DNA from: Sequoia sempervirens
Lineage: Eukaryota > Streptophyta > Pinopsida > Cupressales > Cupressaceae
Assembly (NCBI GenBank): GCA_007258455.2
Contig: VDFB02321277.1
Coordinates: 1-64,000 of the forward strand
DNA: 64,000 nucleotides
Direction of reading: 5' to 3'
Part shown: piece by piece, positions 26,649 through 37,906 of the stretch
Layout: each line of letters begins with the position of its first letter
How positions within the stretch are numbered: position 1 is the stretch's first letter
Position numbers and translations under genes: made by a program
The notes under the pieces: model-generated
Told to the model about the DNA's origin: nothing
The model's input: only the letters and a program-made list of their open reading frames with translations
Database searches by the model: none

Positions 26649-29600
26649 AACATTACACATATACATATATATGAAATTTTATTTCAATATCTTTATAAAA
26701 CACTCATACATACAATCCCATTGATCGACATACATACATGGGATGAATATATATGCATACATATATATGTCAAATTAGTCCACTTAGAATTCCCATGCAT
26801 ATGAGTTATCTGTTCATGAGCATGCATAGGTATGTATACCTATATATACTCATGTATGTATTGACTCACATGTATGAGTCTATTGTATCTACATGTACAC
26901 ATATACATACATATACATGTTCTTATGTATATATCTCACCAATACCAAAATAAGCATACAAGGAAAGACTGACACAAGACATCAAGACTTAATCACAATT
27001 CTCAATCACAACATTCACAACAAAGATCTTACTTACCTTTTTCCCAAAACTGACTTGACTCTCTATGACCAATTAGGAAATGAGTGTGTGATTGCTTAGT
27101 TAGGATCCTTATGGGTTACCAGACCAAGTTCTTCTCTTGAGTGATACTTTCCCTCTATTTTGGAGGATCGAACCTATTCCTGCACTCAACTTGGCACATC
27201 ATAACCATAGTTATCTGAACACAACATAAGAATATGCATCATACATTTCATAGTTTGAAACATTATAAAATATCAAAGTGCATCAATCATGCATTCATCA
27301 TATTTCCATTCAATATTTATTAAACATATTCATATAAAGATTAATAAAACACATTCATGTAGAGATCCATAAAACACATTTATTTATTCAATCAATTTAA
27401 CCAAACAAGATAATATTAAATAGGTAATATTGCTTGGGGTGTAACAAATAAACAAAAAAAGATAGCTTAAAAGAACTTATAAAACTTTGTGTTTGATATC
27501 ACTTAGTACCTATTTTGGGATAGAGAAATGGCTGTGACTTCAAATGAGCTTTCCAAGATAGTCAAGGCCTTAGTTTTGGTATTCTGACCACTACATGTCA
27601 AATTTAGGATGAGGGAAAATAAATTTTAAGTGTGTGCTTAAGCTAAAATGTATCTAGAAATTAAGAACATAGAATTGAAATAATCTATGTCTAAAAATCC
27701 TAGGTCTAAAAGGATCAATACCCTAATGTGTGTGGATGAGGAAAAAAGGTGATAAAATCCCAAGGTACCAACTAGGAGAATACAACAACTAAAAGGGATT
27801 TACAATAAATATTAAAATAATAGAAAGTTGGAGCATTAGAAAATATATGAGAAACTTAAAACATTGAAAGTTAAACCTTTCTCTTTTCCTCACTCCCTCT
27901 CTCTCCCTAGGATCACACACAAATATCTTTGCATGCATATTTTATTTTTCTTTGATTTCCTTTTACACATTTATTATAGTTAGTATAATTATATACTTAG
28001 ATTATCATGGCTATGCTCAATTTTTCATAACCATATTACCATGTTATACTGCTCAATTTTATCCCATTTTTTACTTTGCTTAATTTCTCCGCACCTTTTT
28101 TGGTACACAAAAATACTAATTACACAATTATTTTATGCACAATGTATAGGTTGACTCTAGGTGTTGCTCTAGCTATTATGCTTCTAGTTTTTCTTATATC
28201 TTTTCTTTTTATATTGATATGGTTTCTCATATAGATTCACATGCATACCAAAGTGTGGGAGAAACATATAGGTGAAAATTTCATTACTCTTACACTTTTC
28301 CCTCTCATTTTATGTCATGTTCTATGTGGAGGTCCTAAGTATATGGTTGTAGAACATTATTTTGTTTGATTTGGAACACTCACTAACCCTAGACTTTTTT
28401 TACTACTCTAAATATCATTTTACCTTAGCTTAGATCACTCCCAAGTCTCACATTAATACGTTATTTTGTTAATGCTAGGGAAACTTAATCCTCATGTTAG
28501 TTCTAATATTTTAAATTTATTTATCACTCATGTCAATATCACCCAAGTAATCTTGATCTTTAATCTAGGGTGCTAAGGTGGCTTTGACCCTCTTATTTTC
28601 TAATCCAAGTTTATTGTGGCCTTAGGTTGACTCATCTTAATGTTACTAGTACCTATCAACAACTTGTACACCTAAAAGTTCAATTTTTACACCTAGGGCT
28701 TGTACAAAATGACATCACCCCAAGATCATTTAGAGCATTGATCATCATCCCTTTTCATGCATTAAAATACTTAGAATCATTTAAAGACTCTATCCTCACT
28801 TTGTCTTTGCATTAGTTGCAACAATTACATTTAGTTCTTACACCCATATCAAGCCCTAACTTTCATACACTTGGTCTATTAGTAAGGAATTTAGTGCATT
28901 TTTTTCTCAACCATTCATTACATTGAATTGTAGCACACTTAGCCAACTACCTATCCATTTATTGCATACACTAATTGGAATGTTTACAAACTTATCACAA
29001 AATTGTTAAATTGATTAATAGGGATTGAATGCAATAAGGAATTCTCAAGGATACTTGATTTGAAAATGGGTCATTTTGTACTACTTTTCATGATTATGAA
29101 TAGTAAACAATTTCTTTGATGCTAGAGCATGTGCATTGTGGAATGATAACAATGCGTAGTCTTTAGTTAATAGGAAAGTAATTAAAGGTGTTTTTTTTGG
29201 CTTTGTGGTGAATTCACTAGTAGGCATAAGCAACAGATGTGAATTCATTGTGGGGATCTCAAAATTTTCATAGTGATCTGGGTCTAGCAAAAAAATAATT
29301 TTGTTGTAGGTAAAAAAAGTGCATCCTTCGATATTTTAGTTTTCAAAAAATTATTTTCCTTCTCTTCCCTAGCAATTGCTTTAGCTTCTAGAAGACTTGG
29401 TATCAATAAATATGTTGTTTTTGTTTTAATTAAATGTATGTTTAGAGTGAATTGAGTTTTACAACTCAACTTTTGGGAGTCGTAGTGAGAGTTTTGTTAT
29501 GATATTTATGATTTTTATGTGGTAAGACTTAAGAGGGCTAGTAAATAATTTTGGAGAGTTATAATTGGTCTTAGGAGAGCGTTTGCAAACTCTTAAGAAA

Positions 29601-30930
29601 GTCTATGGATTGAAAATTACTTATAATAGCCATTTGGACTACTTGAGTGAGTGTTTGCTCAAAATTTTGAGTTTTTAGCCATAAAAAAGTTTCACTAAGT
29701 TATCTTGGTTCTCCTTTCATGGTGTCAATCTCTCTATTATCTATGTTTTATATTATTTTAATATTGTTGCGAGTATTTCAATTATTTGTTTTCTCTCAAA
29801 TAGTAACTCTAACAAATGGAGCATGTTGTTGAGTAATTGACTAACCTAAGGAGCACCTTGGTAGTTTACATATCAATTATCCACTACCATAAGAAAATCT
29901 CAAGAGTGCTACTTAGCACCATCACATTTTTGAAATTACAAGTACACAACAAGGCAAACACCTTATATAGATATTGAGCATTTGAAGGCTCAAACTTTAG
30001 GGCCACACATAAGAATCAAGGTTGTACTCAAATGAAAATTGACTTCTTTACACAATCTTAAATTTCATGAAGTGTATTCATCACAATCTTTTGTTGCTAA
30101 GTTTAGTGTCAATTTTTAAGTATCCATCTTTTGATACAACAAAATCAATCTCTCCAACTTTAGAACGCACTTCTTTTAATTTTATTTTTTTCAAGTAGTG
30201 CACACTTCTGTTTTAAACTGTATATGTATTTTTTGCTTGACATTTTAGATCACACTCAGTGATCCATCATCAAAAAGGAGAGAATGTAAAATTGGAAAGG
30301 AAAAATAACCTTAAAAGAAAAAGAAACAAAATACACCAATGTTGAAATTACTAATTTTAATTTTTTTCATTCTAATATACTATTATTGAAATTAATAATT
30401 TTTAAAATTCTAATATAGAAATATTGAAATTAGATCAATTATTTAAGCCTTCAAATATTTTTTTGGAAGGGTGTGTTTTCCTACTCTTCAACAACTAGAC
30501 AGTACATTAAAATCACTCATTAACTTTTGTAACTAGAATTCTTTGGTAATAAGGCAGGAATCGAATCAGTCCGAAAAGGAATATTTAATAATAAGCAAAC
30601 AAAGATTGGCGGTCGAAAACTTCTCGAGACGTTGCATCGCCAAAAATTAAATCGCTGTACGTATTGAAAAGAGAGCGAAATTTAACACGAGACCTCGAGA
30701 AGCTTGTTAGTCAAGTTTCAATGTTGTGTTGTCACCAAAATAGAAGCCTTCACTAGCTGGCTTTTTCTTTAATTTTGGCACAGTAGAATCCGCTAATGGG
30801 ACTCGGAAATGATTTCCATGTGAGCTCGCGGTTAGAATTCTGTTCCTTAAACTGGGCTTCAGAAAAAAAAATTTTAAAATGATTGGACGGCTGTGCTTCA
30901 TCATTCCAATCGAGGCCCGCCCCACTTTTC
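26649..30930. other. Repeat-derived or intergenic DNA, no gene recognised
   Basis: AT-rich DNA with TA/CA-rich stretches near 26650-26930. No coding family, LTR pair or RNA gene could be recognised. Open frames of 60-90 codons exist on both strands without motifs. Confidence 0.4.
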
Positions 30931-30974
30931 TCTCTCCTTGACCATCGGAGGCCTCCTCCAGTGGAAAGAAACTC

Positions 30975-30982
30975 TATAAAAC
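30975..30982 (+). promoter_or_regulatory. TATA box of CYP78A gene
   Basis: TATAAAAC within CTCTATAAAACGC, 119 bp upstream of the chosen ATG at 31094. A start site about 30 bp downstream (near 31005) would give a 5' leader of about 90 bases. Predicted from sequence only. Confidence 0.65.
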
Positions 30983-31012
30983 GCTTTCAGTCTTAGCAAT
31001 AATTCCATTCAC

Positions 31013-31030
31013 ATGTACTGCTTGGTCTGA
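31013..31030 (+). other. Upstream ORF in CYP78A leader
   Basis: ATG at 31013 followed by four codons and TGA at 31028-31030 (peptide MYCLV). It lies between the expected transcription start and the main ATG, so it could lower translation of the P450 if the leader includes it. Confidence 0.4.
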
Positions 31031-31093
31031 ACATTGAAGCTCTTCTTATACTTTGCTGTATTCTCCAATTGCTGCGCTTTTCATTCTCCTGCA

Positions 31094-32827
31094 ATGGAGA
31101 GTCGTGGGAGTTCTGGAGGCGGAGGAGGGTGGTGGCTCTATGCCCTGCCGCTCTTCGCCAAGGATGGACGTGGGTACATGCTAAACAACACGGATGATGT
31201 ATTTTCTGCATGGCCGCTCTACGTCGCAATTCTGCTTGTGGCGGGCTGTGCCGTTATGGTTGCATGGTTGAGCCCAGGAGGTTGTGCATGGGCCGCGAGG
31301 AAGAATGGCGGCGTCGCCATTCCTGGGCCCAGAGGCCTTCCCATAATCGGAAGCCTCATAGATATGAGCCGTGGGCTTGCTCATCGCAGGCTGGCTCAAC
31401 TGGCTCGTATTCATGATGCAAAGAAGCTGATGGCCTTCAGCTTAGGTTCGACTCCCGCCGTCATAACCTCTGATCCTGAGGTCGCCAGAGAGTTGCTCAA
31501 CTCCGTTAATTTCTCAGACAGGCCGCTCAAGCAGTCGGCTCAGCAGCTCATGTTCGGGCGAGCTATTGGCTTTGCACCCAATGGTGAATACTGGAGAATG
31601 CTCCGCCGGATTTCTGCAACCCATCTCTTTGCCCCTCGCAGGATCGCTGGTCATGAGCCTGGTCGACAAGCGGATTCACTTACCATGCTCAAGAACATCC
31701 ACGACGAGTGTCTTTCCAGCGGCGTTGTACGGCTGCGCCGCCATTTGCAAGCGGCGGCGCTGAACAATATCATGGGGAGCGTGTTCGGTAGAAGGTTCGA
31801 AATCTGTGGAGACAGCGAGGAGGTGAGTAGTCTGAGAGAGATGGTCGAGGAAGGATTCGAGCTTCTTGGGGCATTTAACTGGGCGGACCATTTGCCCTGG
31901 TTGCGCTTCCTGGATCCTCTTAGAATCCACTCGCGTTGCGCCAGCTTGGTGCCACGCGTGAGAGGCTTCGTGCGAAATATCATCGAGGAGCACCGTCTCA
32001 AGGCAAGGGGCAAAGATAAGGACAACGACAACGCTGACTCTGATTTTGTCGATGTTCTGTTGTCCCTTAATGGAGAAGATAAGCTGGACGACGAAGACAT
32101 GATCTCTGTTCTCTGGGTATAGAACGTCTTGTTGTTTTTCTTTCTTATTGACTTTTGTCTTGAAAACGTGTGTCTTGATTTTGAGCGCATGCAGGAAATG
32201 ATATTTCGTGGGACTGACACGACGGCTCTGCTGACGGAGTGGACCATGGCTGAGATGCTGAGGAACCCTGGAGCTCAGAGGAAGGTTCAGGAAGAGCTGG
32301 AGGGCGTGGTGGGCAATAGCAGAAGCGTGAGCGACTCGGACATCTGTAAACTTCCTTATCTGCAGGCGGTGGTGAAGGAGACTCTGAGAATGCACCCCCC
32401 TGGTCCCCTACTCTCCTGGGCCCGTCTCTCCACTCGGGACACCAATGTAGCTGATGGAAAGTTCTGTGTACCCGTGGGTACCACCGCCATGGTGAACATG
32501 TGGTCGATTACACATGACCCGGCCATTTGGGATTCCCCGGACCAGTTTCGTCCCGAGAGATTTCTTGCGTCTGAGGGCGGTGAAAACGTGGACGTTAGAG
32601 GAAATGACTTGAGGCTTGCACCTTTTGGTGCCGGTCGTCGGGTCTGCCCCGGTAAAGCTCTGGGCCTTTCTACTGTTCATCTTTGGGTGGCCAAGCTCCT
32701 GCACCATTTCCACTGGGTTGCCCATGAGCACTATCCGGTCGATTTGTCTGAGGTCCTTAAGCTGTCCTGCGAGATGGTGCACCCACTTCATGCTGTACCC
32801 GTCGTAAGGGTTGGTCTCCAAGCTTAG
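31094..32827 (+). CDS. CYP78A: Cytochrome P450, CYP78A subfamily (two exons)
   Basis: Intact plant CYP78A monooxygenase, an ER-anchored haem enzyme. The subfamily (KLUH and relatives) promotes organ growth and meristem or seed size through an unidentified product; maize CYP78A1 hydroxylates lauric acid. Exons 31094-32116 and 32195-32827 flank a 78-bp phase-0 GT/AG intron (32117-32194) and encode 551 residues, normal for the family. Seen: Gly-rich N-terminus with WWLYALPLF (13-21), membrane anchor about 41-59, PGPRGLP hinge (78-84), [13 protein letters not shown]-helix, FRGTDTT I-helix at 345-351 opening exon 2, KETLR (402-406), FRPERF (459-464) and haem loop [11 protein letters not shown] with Cys492. 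The start is the first in-frame ATG; in-frame sequence upstream has no ATG. GC content is higher than the surroundings. No lesion seen. CYP78A fits clearly; the individual member number cannot be given. Confidence 0.95.
32117..32194 (+). other. Intron of CYP78A gene
   Basis: Begins GTATAG and ends GCATGCAG. An in-frame TAG at 32120 shows it must be removed. Joining gives VLW then EMIFRGTDT, the expected family sequence just before the I-helix. Its AT content exceeds that of the exons. Confidence 0.9.
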
Positions 32828-33130
32828 TAATGGCCGTCGTCTGTCTGTTCTTTTTTGTCGCCCGTAGGCTTAAGTATGGCATCTTGTGGTTATACGTTTA
32901 TGTTCCGTTTATCGTGACAGTGTAATGGTTGTGTGTGAAGTCTGGGGACGGTGAATATGTGTACACATTTTGTCGCTTCAGAATCTTTGCGCTGCTGTTC
33001 GGTATTCAATTTTGTAAACATTGGTGTGGCGTTTTCCCGGCTGCAATGGCCAGAACAATTTTTTGTATTGGGAGTTCTTCATGCCCCCAACGCAGTCAAT
33101 CCATTTATGTGTTGTGTGTAACATCTGCTA

Positions 33131-33136
33131 AATAAA
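33131..33136 (+). terminator. Poly(A) signal candidate of CYP78A
   Basis: AATAAA about 300 bp after the stop codon at 32827, in T-rich DNA. Plant signals are loose, so the actual cleavage site may differ. Confidence 0.45.
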
Positions 33137-33149
33137 ATGTCTCATATTC

Positions 33150-35882
33150 GTTACAAATCCATTAATGTGCTGTCAGTAACGTCTGAAATTAAAGTGAGTC
33201 TAATATTTAACCATGCTCATATATAGCAACAGTGGGTTCTTATTCATTTCTATCTTCGCCCATTTCTGAGCAGCAACAATTTGTGAGCAGCAGCGATGTC
33301 TGTTTCAAAGAGTTCGTGTTTGATTTATAGTAAGAGTTTTGTGTTTGATAGAGACCTCCGTAGTAAGAATATTGTTGGGGTCGTAATCAGTTGATCAGAG
33401 GAGCCTCAAAAGCCATGGCTTCTTTGCACAGGTAATACTTGCCAATCTTCAACTCACTGTTATACATTTTTAACAGTTATCCTTGCCATTCTTTGCAAAA
33501 AAAGTACTGTAGATTTTTAACAACGCGTTTTTAAAATCATGCTAAGAGTGCCCAGTTGTGTTTGTATGCTAAGTAGTCTAGATTGCACATACAGTATATT
33601 TGTGCTGCAGCGAAAGCAATCATCAACCATCAAAGAGTAGAAGCATTTGTTGCAGTAGGAGCAGAAGCGTCAGTTGTTTCTTAGAATCAAAAGTTTGTGT
33701 TTTGTTCACCGTCAGCCGTGGATTACAGTACCATTATTCTTAAATAAATCCTCGCATTCTTTTAGTAAGACTAAGCAGCCTTGTATTAGATGTTAACTTG
33801 CATGCCACCTTGTCTAATTTCTCTTGTTGCCTGTCACAGGCATTTAACACCAGGAGCACACTCAGTTGTGTACTGATATGTTTCACCGTATTTTTAATAA
33901 TATTTGTCATATTGTATGCACATTATAGCTATAGCTTTGGTGTAATCATTTCACCTATTTGATAACTAGGGACCAAATCCATCTGTCTCCGGTTTTTAAA
34001 TTTAATCTGAAAGGTTATGACATTTTTTTTTAGTCCTTCGTAGTGACCCTTTATAAAAGCCGACACAACTTGAAAGAAATCTGATTCCCACCAGCTGCTT
34101 ATTAAACGCAGATCATGGGTGCTTATTAAACGCAGATCATGGGTCCTCTGGCGTTTTTCTTGACCAAGTTCAATTCTGGTTATTAAGCAACTTTCCAAAT
34201 GGTCGTGCGCCTTCCCGAGCTTTCAAATCCTGTTATTTATGTTCATCACATATTCTGTGTAAATAAATAAATTTTGTTTTATTTTATCTTTTCGCTTTCT
34301 AATCCTCGTTATTTCATCAACAAAAAGTGGTATGAGCTGTTTGACAGAATTTCCTTAATGAAATGTAAGTAAGAGAATGCACAAGAACTCTTTGACATAA
34401 TGCATCAAGAAGAAATGTGGAACAAGACTCGTGATTGGTTTAACAAATTGTATCGACCCACAAATCTGCCCTTCATGCTTGGTGTGGTCTGGACGCAGAA
34501 TTATAATTCCTCTACAATAAAGGACAACTAGAGCCGTGTAAAATCTTGTTATCCTAAACTTGTGTTCCATTCTTGAGGATGTTAGGAATATAGAAGATAA
34601 TTTTTAGCCTTTTGTAGTTAGTGAGTGAAGATGATCCAAACATTTCAATCTTTTCAAATAAATTATCTTTTGCAAATGCAGTAATGAATGCTATACTTGA
34701 ACACTTGATTGTTGCATGAACATTATTTTATTATTATTAAATTAATTATATATTTATATGTATGTTACATGTATATTAATATTAATATTCTAATAATATA
34801 ATTAACAGATTGTATGTTTTCATGATATTTTAAGTAAAATGTGATACGTTTAATTGCAAATGTGTTGATGGTTAAGTTAAATTTTAAAAATATGACTAGC
34901 ATTTGCTATAGAATTTTTTTTGGATTGCAGTTTGAGTTTGTCTCTAAATATTTGTAATGTATTTTGATGCAATCTCAATAAAACTGTGGTTTTCTTTTTC
35001 TTTTTCATGATATAAAACTGAGGAAAGACTTTGTATCAGCAGTATACATGGCATCTTCCTGCGGTTATGGATTCTTATTCCGTATTTATTCTTGAAGAAA
35101 CAGTCATTGCATTTCTAGAAATAGTTATTATCTATTTGTAACTTTTATTAGTTCACTTACCCACATATCCGGAAGCAACAAAAATGCTCACAGGAACATT
35201 AAAACGATCCTCAAAATCTTCACTGTCCCAAAAAAAGAAAAAAAAGAAAAAAAGAAAAAAAAAAAGAAATCACTGTTCTAATACTATATATTTGAAAATA
35301 CAAATATAATTACACTAAAATCATCTGTTTCTTGTGTGAGTTCACAAAGGAAGCTCTAAATCATTGTCACCGCGATGTACTGTGAAGTGTAGATAAATTT
35401 ATCTTATAATGTTCTTTTAAAGTTATTAATTTATATTATTATGAAAATGTTAAATAGTTTAAATAAAATAAAATAAATTGTAATATTAGATATAAATAAT
35501 ATTAATATATAATTTAAGTGTTTTAATGAGTTAAAATCATATGATAATTATGTATGTATGTTATACTAATTTAACATTAAATTAATTTAATTAAAGAGAA
35601 TAATTAAAAACTAAAAAATCTTAAGATTCAATAAAAGTAAAATTATAAATATTACTTTTTTTAAAGGAAAATGTTGATTATAAAAAAGTTTAGTCATACA
35701 AGGGTTAAATAGATTAGTTTTTTACTAGATTGTAGTTTGATGAATCAAACTGTTAGTTATTTTTACTATCACTTAGTGATATGGAAATGTAAGTTAATTT
35801 TAGAGAAAGTTTTCATGCTTATAAATATGGGGAAAACATATAGTGATAAGTATATGATTAAAATAAGTTATAATGCTTTATT
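33150..35882. other. AT-rich intergenic DNA
   Basis: No gene recognised. It contains a perfect 24-bp tandem duplication (34097-34144), an A-rich tract with interspersed G (about 35228-35268) and long AT-only runs near 35400-35600. Confidence 0.45.
34097..34144. repeat. Perfect 24-bp tandem duplication
   Basis: Two identical adjacent units starting GCTTATTAAACGC and ending CATGGGT (34097-34120 and 34121-34144). Confidence 0.95.
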
Positions 35883-36684
35883 TAAAATAATTTAAACATG
35901 TGGTTAATTTAAGTTATTTTACTATTGAACAAGTTGCTTTTAAATTAAAATAAGACATTGCTTTAAAGTTTTTAGTATAAGTGTAATGGTGAAATTTGTA
36001 TATGTTTGCCATTTTTTTAGTTTAGTGCTTATTTTTAAATCCTACCCTCTCTTTATAGTGAGATTATAATCAATCATCTAAACTAATTATGCCAAGAAAC
36101 ATTATGCACTTGTATATGGGTGTTATTTTAAAAAACAATTTTAAACCTATGGTTAATTTAAGTTATTTTACTATTAAACAAGTTGCTTTTAAATTAAAAT
36201 AAGTCATTGCTTTTAAAGTTTTTAGTATAAGTGTAATGGTGAAATTTTTATACTTTTTTCATTTTTTTTAATGTTTAGTGCTTGATTTTAAATCCTCCTC
36301 TATCTAGATAATGAGATTATATTCAATCCTTTGATTTAATTATGCCAAGAAAAATTATGCACTTGGATATATGGGTGTTATTTAAAAATAATAATTTTAA
36401 ATCTATGTTTAATTTAAGTTATTTTACTATTGAACATGTTGCTTTTAAATTAAATTAAGTCTCTACTTTAAATTTCTTAGTATAAGTGTAATGGTGAAAT
36501 TTGTATACCTTTGTCATTTTTTTTAGTTTAGTGCTTATTTTTAAATCTTACTTTGTCTAGATAATGAGATTAAATATTCAATCCTCTAAACTAATTATGC
36601 CACGAAACATTTTGTCTCAATGAGATTATATTCAATCCTCTAAACTAATTAATCCAAGAAACATTATGCACTTGTATATGGGTG
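35883..36684. repeat. Three tandem copies of a ~250-bp AT-rich unit
   Basis: The same landmarks recur ('ggttaatttaagttatttta', 'agtataagtgtaatggtgaa', 'tatatgggtgtta'). The ggtta landmark falls at 35902, 36151 and 36407, giving periods of 249 and 256. The third unit has an internal partial duplication near 36600-36660 and runs straight into the telomere-like tract. No coding content. Confidence 0.85.
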
Positions 36685-37171
36685 TTAGGGTTCAAGTTGT
36701 GTTCAATTAAGTGTAGGGTTCAATTAGGGTAAAAATTCATTTAGGGTTTAGGGTTAGGGTTAGATTTCAATTGGGTTAAGGTTAGGGTAAAGGTTACTAT
36801 TGAGATTAGGGTTAAAGTTTAATTAGATTAGGGTTAAATCAAGGTTCAATTAGAACTGGGTTAGAGATAGGGTTCAATTAGGATTATAATTTAAGGAGGG
36901 TTAGGGCTCAATTAGGGTTACTATTAGGATTAAGGTTAGGGTTCAATTAGGGTTAAAGTTCTATTAGGATTCAATTAGTGTTATAATTTAATTAAGGTCA
37001 AGGTTTAATTATGGTAATAATTAACATTATAGTTATGATCCAATTAGGGTTAAACATGGTATCAGGGGTAGGTTTGAGCTTCAAATACAAATAGGGTTAG
37101 GGTTAGGATTAGGGTTCAAGTTAGTGTTCAATGAAGGTTATGATTTAGTTAGGGTTATGATTTAATTAGGG
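36685..37171. repeat. Degenerate telomere-like interstitial repeat
   Basis: About 490 bp dominated by TTAGGG and TTTAGGG-like words, many inside a longer unit resembling 'gggttcaatta'. Short pure runs ('agggttagggttag') occur near 36744-36758 and 37096-37112. Plant telomeres are TTTAGGG; interstitial telomere-like blocks are known in conifers. The G-rich strand is the plus strand. Spacing is irregular, so it is an old or amplified derivative and not a working telomere. Confidence 0.8.
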
Positions 37172-37174
37172 TTT

Positions 37175-37284
37175 TATATAATAGGTCAAGAGATATTCTT
37201 CTTGAGGCACCTATGCAATTTTATGTAAAAAATTGATTAAAAATATACGCGCCTCGAGAAGGATATCTCTTGGAATATTATATA
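37175..37284. repeat. Imperfect inverted repeat (hairpin)
   Basis: Arms 37175-37211 and 37249-37284 are near-complementary over about 36 bp (core AAGAGATATTC..CTTGAGGC against GCCTCGAGAAGGATATCTCTT), with a 37-bp loop. It could be a miniature transposon remnant. It abuts the telomere-like tract. Confidence 0.75.
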
Positions 37285-37854
37285 TATATTATTAATAAAT
37301 ATATATATGCTAGTATACTAGCAATGACATCTTGGTGTGTAATGAGTGCACCCAAGAGGTGTGGAAAGGTCAATTAGGGAAAAAAATTGGTTTATTTTTC
37401 ATAAGGTCAATTGATAGATAATTTAGAAGATGATTTTTTTATATTATTATTATTATTATATAATTAATTTTATTTTGTATTTTTAGTATATATATTTTAA
37501 TTTTATGTATTTACTATTATATTCACCACACTAATCTTAGACCTAAGTAATTTACTGTGTCTAGTTATAAACTTCTCTATGAATTTATCTTCAATTGTTT
37601 ATGTGTTTGGATTAGATGCATAATCCTTGAACCTCCTTTAGGTGCAAATGTATATATACCTCTCTCTATATAGAATTTTCTCCACCTCTATCTCTCTTTC
37701 TTTTTCCTAATCTCTCCAAAGATCAATTAAACTATTAGATTTTATATATTTTAATTTAATTTGATCTATATAAAAATATATTAATTATTAATTTTAATAA
37801 TTTCATATTTATATTTAATAATTTTTATTACAAAATAATATATAATAATAATAT
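37285..37854. other. AT-rich DNA
   Basis: Nothing recognised between the hairpin and the LINE target duplication apart from TAT and TTA runs. Confidence 0.45.
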
Positions 37855-37871
37855 AACCTATATATACTATT
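37855..37871. repeat. Left target-site duplication of LINE A
   Basis: AACCTATATATACTATT, repeated exactly at 51371-51387 right after a poly(A) run. The leading AA of the right copy may belong to the poly(A). Confidence 0.9.
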
Positions 37872-37906
37872 TTGAGAGAAACAATGAAAAGTATTTTCAA
37901 AAATAA

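Noticed and set aside
31034..31093. Extended N-terminus for CYP78A from TTG at 31034
   Set aside because: There is no ATG in this extension. The first in-frame ATG at 31094 gives a normal-length CYP78A N-terminus.
31651..32395. Long minus-strand ORFs of 198 and 239 codons
   Set aside because: They are mirror frames of the CYP78A exons, whose high GC content lowers stop frequency, and they run through the intron without motifs.
36685..37171. Functional telomere or assembly end
   Set aside because: Repeats are degenerate and irregular, with ordinary sequence continuing on both sides.
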